Assembly: GCA_002338515.1 (NCBI GenBank)
Contig: DDIL01000128.1
Location: 1 to 10,726 of the forward strand
DNA: 10,726 nt
Direction of reading: 5' to 3'
DNA from: Glaciecola sp. UBA1851
GTDB lineage: Bacteria > Pseudomonadota > Gammaproteobacteria > Enterobacterales > Alteromonadaceae
Part shown: piece by piece, positions 1 to 4,859 of the stretch
Position numbering within the stretch: position 1 is the stretch's first letter
Layout: every line of letters starts with the position of its first letter
Notes under the pieces: generated by a model
Seen by the model: only the letters and a program-made list of their open reading frames with translations
Told to the model about the DNA's origin: nothing
Databases searched by the model: none
Translations under genes and position numbers: made by a program

Positions 1-50
1 ACCTAGTATCTTCTGTGTAAAAAATCACCCTCTTTACAATAAGATGACAC

Positions 51-88
51 ACTTAATCAATTAAGTAAATACTTAAAAAAAGACTTAA
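51..88. repeat. Cluster of ACTTAA/TTAAGT inverted hexamers
   Basis: ACTTAAT (51-57), CA, ATTAAGT (60-66) is a perfect 7-bp-arm inverted repeat. TTAAGT (61-66), AAAT, ACTTAA (71-76) is a second inverted repeat that shares an arm with the first, and another ACTTAA lies at 83-88. Four copies of one hexamer in 38 bp looks like an operator array, but AT-rich DNA makes such words common. No known regulator is assigned. Confidence 0.4.
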
Positions 89-275
89 TATAAAGTTAAC
101 ACAACACTATAAGCATTAAGAATGTAAACGTGAAAAGCAAAAGATGCCATATTGAATAAAAGTCGAATATTCCTATTATAAAGTTTATTAAAACCCTAAC
201 CTCTAAATTTTAATTCTTGTGAATATGCATATGCGAGCTTAAAAAACCTTAGTTTTAATTGCTAAACTTTATCGA

Positions 276-344
276 TTAAGATAAGTTGTTAATAAAATTA
301 ACATATGTGTTTCGTCGACATGTTTTGTGCGGCTTAAGATAAGT
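276..344 (+). repeat. 11-bp direct repeat TTAAGATAAGT (276-286 and 334-344)
   Basis: Two identical copies of TTAAGATAAGT lie 58 bp apart, start to start, in the last 85 bases before glpK. The second copy sits where the core promoter or leader of glpK should be. It may be a regulator site pair or chance in AT-rich DNA. Confidence 0.35.
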
Positions 345-358
345 ATAAAGAGATAGTT

Positions 359-1846
359 ATGAACGACATTGGCATACTAGCAATTGATCAAGGTACAACT
401 TCGTCCCGAGCAATCGTATTTTCACTAAATGGCAAAAAAATAAGCAGCTCACAACAAGAGTTTACGCAACACTACCCCGCTAACGGCTGGGTTGAGCATG
501 ATCCCGAAGAAATATGGAATACGACGCTAGATACATGTAAAACAGCACTTGAACAAGCAAAACAAAAAAACACGCAAGTAAAATGCATTGGTATAACAAA
601 CCAACGCGAAACCACTTTGGTATGGAATAAAGAAACAGGTAAATGTATTTACCCAGCAATTGTTTGGCAAGACAGACGCACTGCTGCTTTTTGTGAAAAA
701 CACAAACACTACGAGCCGACTATTAGAGAAAAAACCGGGTTATTACTCGACCCATACTTCTCCGCTAGTAAAGTCAAATGGATATTAGATGAGGTAGAAG
801 GTGCTAGGAACTTAGCAAACAAAGGCAAACTAGCATTTGGTACAGTCGATAGTTTCCTGATTTGGCGCTTAACAAATGGCGCTAGCCATGTAACTGATGC
901 CACCAACGCTTCACGTACCAACTTATTTAACATTCATACACAAGAGTGGGACGAAGAGCTATTAGAATTTTTTGATATACCTGCTTCAATGTTACCAACT
1001 GTATTAGATTGTTCTACAGATTTTGGTATAGCTAGCAAAAAATTACTTGGAGAGGATATACCTATTGCAGGCGTTGCTGGCGATCAACAAGCCGCGTTAG
1101 TAGGGCAGTCTTGTTTCAATGTAGGTGATTTAAAAAGTACTTATGGTACTGGGTGTTTTGCACTTTTAAACACAGGGGAACATGCCGTTCTTTCTTCACA
1201 TAAATTGCTCACAACCGTTGGCTACCGTCTAAAAGGTAAAACAACCTATGCTTTAGAAGGCGCTATTTTTACCGCAGGTGCCAATATACAATGGTTAAGA
1301 GATGGTATTGGCGTACTTCAGCATGCTAAGCAAAGTCAAGTGTTAGCCGAATCATTAGATTATGATCATGGCGTATTTTTAGTGCCCGGTTTTGCGGGTT
1401 TAGGTGCCCCCCACTGGGATCCTAATGCCCGTGCTAGCTTATTTGGTATGACACGAGGCACTACGCCAGCACACTTTGCTAGAGCGGCATTAGAAGCAGT
1501 TTGTTATCAAACTCGCGAACTAATGCAAGCCATGCATAATGATGGTATTCCCTCAAGCAAAGTATGGGTAGACGGCGGTATGGTAGCAAATGATTGGCTT
1601 TGCCAGTTCTTAAGCGACATACTAGAGGTAGATGTATTTAGGCCCAATATGATGGAATCAACAGCACAAGGCGCTGCTTTTCTTGCAGGGCTTCATGTTG
1701 GCCTTTACGCTGACTTACAGGATATTTCGCAGTATAAAACAGTGGATACTGTCTTTTCGCCTGAATTAGGGGAAGGCATAAGAAATAGACTCCTAAAAAA
1801 ATGGGACTTAGCCGTGAAGTCTACGTTAGCATTTTCCCAAGAGTAA
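359..1846 (+). CDS. glpK: Glycerol kinase
   Basis: ATP-dependent cytoplasmic kinase of the FGGY family that converts glycerol to sn-glycerol 3-phosphate, the entry step of glycerol catabolism. At 495 residues it is close to the E. coli length of about 502. The N-terminal FGGY domain has the phosphate-binding AIDQGTTSSRA (residues 8-18), the glycerol-contacting R83-E84 in NQRETT, and Y133 in DPYFSASK. The catalytic aspartate is D242 in AGDQQAALVGQ. The C-terminal domain has the TAGANIQWLRDG (305-316) and VDGGMVAN (404-411) signatures. The ATG at 359 is preceded by an AAAGAGA ribosome binding site (347-353). The loop before D242 reads LGEDIPIAG and lacks the GGTR segment used in E. coli for fructose-1,6-bisphosphate binding, and the C-terminal EIIA-Glc docking segment is also diverged. 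It converges on the permease gene with a 10-base gap; no glpF or glpD is beside it. Confidence 0.97.
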   Translation: MNDIGILAIDQGTTSSRAIVFSLNGKKISSSQQEFTQHYPANGWVEHDPEEIWNTTLDTCKTALEQAKQKNTQVKCIGITNQRETTLVWNKETGKCIYPAIVWQDRRTAAFCEKHKHYEPTIREKTGLLLDPYFSASKVKWILDEVEGARNLANKGKLAFGTVDSFLIWRLTNGASHVTDATNASRTNLFNIHTQEWDEELLEFFDIPASMLPTVLDCSTDFGIASKKLLGEDIPIAGVAGDQQAALVGQSCFNVGDLKSTYGTGCFALLNTGEHAVLSSHKLLTTVGYRLKGKTTYALEGAIFTAGANIQWLRDGIGVLQHAKQSQVLAESLDYDHGVFLVPGFAGLGAPHWDPNARASLFGMTRGTTPAHFARAALEAVCYQTRELMQAMHNDGIPSSKVWVDGGMVANDWLCQFLSDILEVDVFRPNMMESTAQGAAFLAGLHVGLYADLQDISQYKTVDTVFSPELGEGIRNRLLKKWDLAVKSTLAFSQE

Positions 1847-1856
1847 GCACTAGTAA

Positions 1857-2846
1857 TTAGCGAGTGTGTTGTCGCGACAACATTATATAGATAAATAAAG
1901 GTGCGCCAATACTTGCTGTTAACATAGAGATAGGGATAGCTGTATTGGAAAAATACTCATTTATAATGGCGCATAACAACATAACAATACTGCCTAGCAT
2001 AGCTGAGTAAACAATAACCTGCTTGTTATCATAACCATGTAATTGCCTGACAAAATGCGGTACAAGCAGCCCTAAAAACGCAATGCTTCCCGCAATTGAT
2101 ACGCTCATACCAATTAATACGGCAACTAAAATAAAAATCTGAGATTGAATCTTTTTTGCATTGACGCCTGCTGACATCGCCGCCTGCTCACCTAAATATA
2201 GAAGATTGAGCATAGAAGACTTATTCATTAATAAATACAATGCAATACCTGCAATGGGTAACACTATAATAAGACTAGTAAAGTTGGTATAGCTTAAACT
2301 TCCCATTAACCAAAACGTTAAACTTTGCAGTGATTGTGGAGGCGCAACAAGGTATATCCAACCCACTACTGCGCTAAATAAGGTTGATATAGCTATTCCA
2401 GCCAGAATGACACTCGCAATTGCCCCGCCAGTTTTTTTAGATAGCTGATATATAAGTAGCCCGCTCAATGCCGCGCCAATAAAGCACATTAACGGCAAAT
2501 AATACAAACTATAGTTTTGTAAATGGGCGAATAAACTAGATATGTTTTCGCTTTCTGAGGCAGATGAGGTACTCACGAACACTAAAAAAATAGCGGCGAC
2601 TAAACTTGCTCCGCTTGAAATGCCAATAATGCCAGGGTCGGCTAGTGGATTATTTAAGGTAGTTTGTAAAGCGGCTGAGCCAGACGCAATGCATGACCCA
2701 ACTATAATAGCAGTAATACATATAGGTAACTTTATTAATAAAAGGATATGTAATTCAGTTTTAAACTCACCAATAAAAAGATGAGGCAATAAATAAACAC
2801 CACATAAAACGGCTATAACAACTAAATAACGTATAAAAAGTGACAA
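1857..2846 (-). CDS. FecCD/BtuC-type ABC importer permease (vitamin B12, heme or Fe-siderophore)
   Basis: Inner-membrane permease subunit of a type II ABC importer. At 329 residues it matches BtuC (about 326) and is hydrophobic throughout, consistent with about ten transmembrane helices. Family marks in order: KLPICITAIIVG (39-50), NPLADPGIIGISSGA (66-80), the cytoplasmic ATPase-contacting stretch LGEQAAMSAGVNAKKIQ (218-234), GSIAFLGLLVPHFVR (253-267), and a terminal AIPISMLTASIGAPLFIYI segment. The NPLA-DPG motif resembles both BtuC and heme permeases, so the substrate is open. The start is TTG at 2846; an in-frame TGA four codons upstream rules out a longer form. The AAAGG just before it leaves only two bases of spacing, which is odd. 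It starts 18 bases after the phosphatase stop, so the two are probably co-transcribed. No ATPase or binding-protein gene is present in the window. Confidence 0.88.
   Translation of the reverse strand: MSLFIRYLVVIAVLCGVYLLPHLFIGEFKTELHILLLIKLPICITAIIVGSCIASGSAALQTTLNNPLADPGIIGISSGASLVAAIFLVFVSTSSASESENISSLFAHLQNYSLYYLPLMCFIGAALSGLLIYQLSKKTGGAIASVILAGIAISTLFSAVVGWIYLVAPPQSLQSLTFWLMGSLSYTNFTSLIIVLPIAGIALYLLMNKSSMLNLLYLGEQAAMSAGVNAKKIQSQIFILVAVLIGMSVSIAGSIAFLGLLVPHFVRQLHGYDNKQVIVYSAMLGSIVMLLCAIINEYFSNTAIPISMLTASIGAPLFIYIMLSRQHTR
1867..1882. repeat. 16-bp perfect palindrome at the glpK/permease convergent junction
   Basis: TGTTGTCGCGACAACA is fully self-complementary. It lies 20 bases after the glpK stop and inside the last codons of the convergent permease gene. 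As RNA it could form a 6-bp stem with a CGCG tetraloop, followed on the plus strand by TTATAT. That is a poor terminator tail, but it could still help end glpK transcription. It could also be a protein-binding site. Confidence 0.45.
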
Positions 2847-2864
2847 TACCTTTGCTCAGAAATG

Positions 2865-3359
2865 TTAACTAGCAGGGAGCGTGTTTTTTAAACATTGAGT
2901 AATTAACCCATCGCACCCTTGTTCTATTAAATCGAGTACCACTTCAAAGCCTTTGCCCCCTCCATAATATGGGTCGGGTACTTCATCAAAAGAAGTATTT
3001 GCAAAGTTTAATAACAGATGAATTTTATGTTGCAAATCTTCAGGACACTTTCGTTTTAATTCACGAATATTCGCATGATCCATTGCAATAATATAATCAT
3101 AATCAATAAAGTCTTGGGCATTAACGCGTCGGCATTTAAGGTTAGACAAATTATATCCTCTTGCTAACGCAACTTGCTGTGAACGATTGTCTGGCGAAGC
3201 TCCATTGCGATAACCTGCAGTACCTGCTGAATCAATTTGGTAGGGCAAACTTTTAAGCTCAGCTTTTTTTCTAAATACGCCTTCAGCTGTTGGCGAACGG
3301 CATATATTTCCCAAACACACGAATAAAAACGAAGGGGAATGGCTAGATGTTGTAGACAC
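2865..3359 (-). CDS. Low-molecular-weight protein-tyrosine phosphatase
   Basis: Cytoplasmic cysteine-dependent phosphatase of the LMW-PTP family. With the GTG start chosen here it has 164 residues. The phosphate loop VCLGNICRSP carries the nucleophile C15 and R21 (CX5R), SAGT is at 44-47, and the general acid is D129 in VPDPYYGG. The reading frame extends 13 codons further to a TTG at 3398, but that extra stretch is not family-like, and a likely -10 element (TATACT, 3390-3395 on the minus strand) would start the transcript inside it. I therefore prefer GTG at 3357-3359, although neither start has a good ribosome binding site. Bacterial members include Wzb/Etp-type regulators of polysaccharide export and general or arsenate-linked enzymes. 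No tyrosine kinase or capsule gene is here, so the substrate is unknown. It is probably co-transcribed with the downstream permease. Confidence 0.88.
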   Translation of the reverse strand: MSTTSSHSPSFLFVCLGNICRSPTAEGVFRKKAELKSLPYQIDSAGTAGYRNGASPDNRSQQVALARGYNLSNLKCRRVNAQDFIDYDYIIAMDHANIRELKRKCPEDLQHKIHLLLNFANTSFDEVPDPYYGGGKGFEVVLDLIEQGCDGLITQCLKNTLPAS

Positions 3360-3389
3360 TAAACAAGACTCGTAAAATTGATTTAGATT

Positions 3390-3399
3390 AGTATACAAT
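3390..3399. promoter_or_regulatory. Shared -10 region of divergent phosphatase/dioxygenase promoters
   Basis: The short gap between the two genes contains TACAAT on the plus strand (3394-3399, 5 of 6 to TATAAT) and TATACT on the minus strand (3390-3395, 5 of 6). The minus-strand element has TTCCCA (complement of 3412-3417) 16 bases upstream as a weak -35. Predicted starts near 3406 (+) and 3383 (-) fit the ATG at 3429 and the GTG at 3359. No good plus-strand -35 is visible. Confidence 0.25.
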
Positions 3400-3428
3400 A
3401 GCTGAAATAAATGGGAAGTAGACTAAAG

Positions 3429-4211
3429 ATGAAACTCACGCCTTCACAGCTTAAACAATTTGATGAACAAGGTTTTTTATTTTTTCCAAGCTTATTTAAT
3501 GAAAGCGAAGCTCAATTATTAAAACAAGCAGCTAAAGACGTTTATTCCCTCAACAGAGAAGAAGTATGGCGAGAAAGCTCTGGTGTTGCTCGCACTGCTT
3601 TTGCCGCCCATAGATACAATCCTACCTTTGCTAATTTAGGTGCCCATCCACGTTTAATTGAACCGGTTAGCCAATTAGTAAACGGGCCTGTTTATATGCA
3701 TCAATTTAAAGTCAATGCAAAAGCAGCCTTTGATGGGGATGTGTGGCAATGGCATCAAGACTATGGCACATGGCAACGCGATGACGATATGCCCGAACCA
3801 AGAGCCATGAATATTGCCGTTTTTATTGACGATGTTACCGCAGCAAACGGCCCATTAATATTTTTACCCGGAAGCCATAAACACGGCTTAGTTGAAGCAA
3901 GCTATGATGATAAAACTACCTCATACCCGCTTTGGTCAATTGATAAAAGTAAAATAGCAGCGCTTAATAATGAAGCACAATGTGTTGCACCCACCGGCCC
4001 ATCAGGATCAGTATTACTATTTTCATCATTACTAGTACACGCAAGTCCTCCAAATATCTCACCTCTAAATAGGACCATTGTTTATTTATCGTTATGTCAT
4101 GTAGATAATCATATTCGCAGTTTTAAGAGAAAAGAGTGGATAGCCCATCGAGATTTTGAACCAATCAAGCCTTTGCAAGATGATTGCTTAAGTAAACTTT
4201 TACAAGAATAA
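3429..4211 (+). CDS. EctD-like Fe(II)/2-oxoglutarate dioxygenase (PhyH family)
   Basis: Predicted cytosolic non-heme iron oxygenase of the phytanoyl-CoA dioxygenase family, using 2-oxoglutarate and O2 to hydroxylate a small substrate. With the start at 3429 it has 260 residues. The iron ligands are H109 and D111 in WQWHQDYGTW and H204 in LLVHASPPNIS; R215 in NRTIVYL should bind 2-oxoglutarate. The stretches HQFKVNAKAAF, HQDYGTWQRDDDMPEPRAM, NGPLIFLPGSHKHG and the final KEWIAHRDFEPI align well with ectoine hydroxylase EctD. However, the N-terminal extension of EctD (about 300 residues) is missing and no ectABC genes are nearby, so the substrate is uncertain. An upstream in-frame ATG at 3411 has no ribosome binding site, whereas 3429 follows GGGAAG (3413-3418, ten bases before) and begins like the family (MKLTPSQLKQFDEQGF). 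Confidence 0.85.
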   Translation: MKLTPSQLKQFDEQGFLFFPSLFNESEAQLLKQAAKDVYSLNREEVWRESSGVARTAFAAHRYNPTFANLGAHPRLIEPVSQLVNGPVYMHQFKVNAKAAFDGDVWQWHQDYGTWQRDDDMPEPRAMNIAVFIDDVTAANGPLIFLPGSHKHGLVEASYDDKTTSYPLWSIDKSKIAALNNEAQCVAPTGPSGSVLLFSSLLVHASPPNISPLNRTIVYLSLCHVDNHIRSFKRKEWIAHRDFEPIKPLQDDCLSKLLQE

Positions 4212-4294
4212 ATACGACTAATATAATGAATAAAAGCGCAACGAAAAACACGCCAATAAGCACGCGTTATGTAAATACACTTTGCTTTTTTTAG

Positions 4295-4311
4295 GTAATT
4301 GCCCCAATTAC
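4295..4311. repeat. Inverted repeat spanning the 3' end of the small membrane gene
   Basis: GTAATTG (4295-4301), CCC, CAATTAC (4305-4311) forms a 7-bp stem with a 3-base loop between the convergent dioxygenase and small membrane gene, covering the latter's stop codon. It is not a clean terminator: on the minus strand it is followed by A residues, and on the plus strand by a T-rich but interrupted stretch (GCTTGTTTCTCTTTTT). It may be a weak terminator for the plus-strand gene. Confidence 0.35.
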
Positions 4312-4559
4312 GCTTGTTTCTCTTTTTCGGCTTGCTTCAATTCTTGCTCGCGATTGACCAAAACAAAGGTTAAATACATTTTAGTGGGTAATGACATGAT
4401 CATGCCAACCGCCACTAAACAAGCACTGATAACAATGCCCGTTACGCCCATTGCATGAATGGTGTCATTATATAAGTGAAAATATGCACCTAGTGCAATG
4501 AAACAAAGGCCGGTGCACATTACTATTTTAAGTATTAGAATTACGTTACTATCTTTCAT
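4308..4559 (-). CDS. Small two-helix inner-membrane protein, function unknown
   Basis: 83-residue protein that I do not recognise. It has two predicted transmembrane helices, about residues 6-26 (VILILKIVMCTGLCFIALGAY) and 37-57 (ending in VAVGMIMSL). These are joined by a short loop (HLYNDTIHA) and followed by a semi-hydrophobic MYLTFVLVN segment and a highly charged helical tail (REQELKQAEKEKQA), which is probably cytoplasmic. It has no signal-peptidase site and no cysteine pair suggesting a periplasmic fold. The ATG is supported by AAAGG eight bases upstream. It is transcribed alone, convergent to the dioxygenase and divergent from pepE across 300 bp. The good ribosome binding site and clean helix pattern argue that the gene is real. 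No function can be read from its context. Confidence 0.7.
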   Translation of the reverse strand: MKDSNVILILKIVMCTGLCFIALGAYFHLYNDTIHAMGVTGIVISACLVAVGMIMSLPTKMYLTFVLVNREQELKQAEKEKQA

Positions 4560-4702
4560 AGCTAATGCCTTTCATGTATGGATAAACACTACTTAATCTT
4601 ATCTCTCACAAATTTAATTCTGAGCACTTATGTATTCTATAATCGTGATTTTTGAGCCTTATTTGGCCTAAAAGCGTAACTTTCATGGTCAATTAAATAA
4701 GA

Positions 4703-4715
4703 TTACAAGTTGTAA
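4703..4715. repeat. Inverted repeat TTACAA-G-TTGTAA
   Basis: A perfect 6-bp-arm inverted repeat with a one-base centre, about 145 bp upstream of pepE. It is a possible dimeric regulator site, with no assignment. Confidence 0.35.
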
Positions 4716-4730
4716 GATCAATTTATCTTC

Positions 4731-4745
4731 ATCAATATTATTGAT
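4731..4745. repeat. Inverted repeat ATCAATA-T-TATTGAT
   Basis: A perfect 7-bp-arm inverted repeat with a one-base centre, 115-129 bp upstream of pepE. The ATCAAT word of its left arm occurs again at 4718-4723. It is a possible operator, with no regulator assigned. Confidence 0.4.
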
Positions 4746-4801
4746 AATCTCGCTACTTTTTAATAAATCAATCAATTTTAGGTATTTCAACCTAAGCTAA
4801 T

Positions 4802-4823
4802 TATAGTAGGTGTCGCGCCGACA
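4802..4823 (+). promoter_or_regulatory. Candidate pepE -10 element with overlapping palindrome
   Basis: TATAGT (4802-4807) matches TATAAT at 5 of 6 and would place the transcript start near 4814, giving a leader of about 45 bases. No good -35 is found 16-18 bases upstream, so an activator may be needed. The inverted repeat TGTCG-CGC-CGACA (4811-4823) sits over the predicted start, where a repressor would act. The pairing of the two is inferred. Confidence 0.3.
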
Positions 4824-4847
4824 ATAATTGATTCATGTCACAAAGAT

Positions 4848-4855
4848 TAAGGAAA
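4848..4855 (+). promoter_or_regulatory. Ribosome binding site of pepE
   Basis: TAAGGAAA lies five to eight bases before the ATG at 4860. It is the clearest Shine-Dalgarno sequence in the window and fixes the pepE start. Confidence 0.65.
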
Positions 4856-4859
4856 CAGT

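Larger units (their letters stand above)
1..358. other. Non-coding AT-rich region upstream of glpK
   Basis: I see no convincing gene here. The stretch is strongly AT-rich and carries short ordered repeats: ACTTAA/TTAAGT hexamers clustered at 51-88, and an 11-bp direct repeat TTAAGATAAGT at 276-286 and 334-344. A promoter for glpK is expected near the right end. The best weak candidate is TCGACA (315-320), 17 bases, then GATAAG (338-343), but it would leave almost no leader, so I do not call it as a promoter. No glpF, glpD or glpR lies between the window edge and glpK. Confidence 0.6.
4560..4859. other. 300-bp divergent regulatory region between the small membrane gene and pepE
   Basis: No gene is supported here; a 25-codon reading frame from 4578 has no ribosome binding site. 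The region is AT-rich and contains three inverted repeats: TTACAA-G-TTGTAA (4703-4715), ATCAATA-T-TATTGAT (4731-4745) and TGTCG-CGC-CGACA (4811-4823). ATCAAT also recurs singly at 4718. This density suggests operators for pepE and/or the membrane gene. I cannot assign a regulator: the ATCAA/TTGAT words occur in the reverse order of an FNR box. Confidence 0.5.

Noticed and set aside
16..38. TGTAAA...TTTACA pair resembling a TyrR box
   Set aside because: The spacer is 11 bases rather than 6, and nothing nearby suggests aromatic amino acid control.
300..325. GlpR-like operator around TGTTTCGTCGACATGTT upstream of glpK
   Set aside because: Only fragments resemble the E. coli GlpR consensus half-sites, and the right half is missing a base, so the dyad does not line up.
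527..933. Two minus-strand reading frames inside glpK
   Set aside because: They lie fully inside a strongly supported gene in another frame, have no family features, and look like antisense shadows.
2542..2784. Plus-strand 80-codon frame inside the permease gene
   Set aside because: It is an antisense shadow of conserved FecCD sequence, with no ribosome binding site or recognisable domain.
4216..4294. Intrinsic terminator between the dioxygenase and the small membrane gene
   Set aside because: The T-rich run at 4281-4292 has no GC-rich stem before it, and a possible ACGC/GCGT stem near 4250-4268 is only about 4 bp.
4578..4655. 25-codon hydrophobic frame (MDKHYLILS...) in the intergenic region
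   Set aside because: It is too short, has no ribosome binding site, and lies in AT-rich DNA where such frames are common.
4718..4775. FNR-type box (TTGAT-N4-ATCAA) upstream of pepE
   Set aside because: The half-sites occur as ATCAAT...ATTGAT, the reverse order, or are too far apart.
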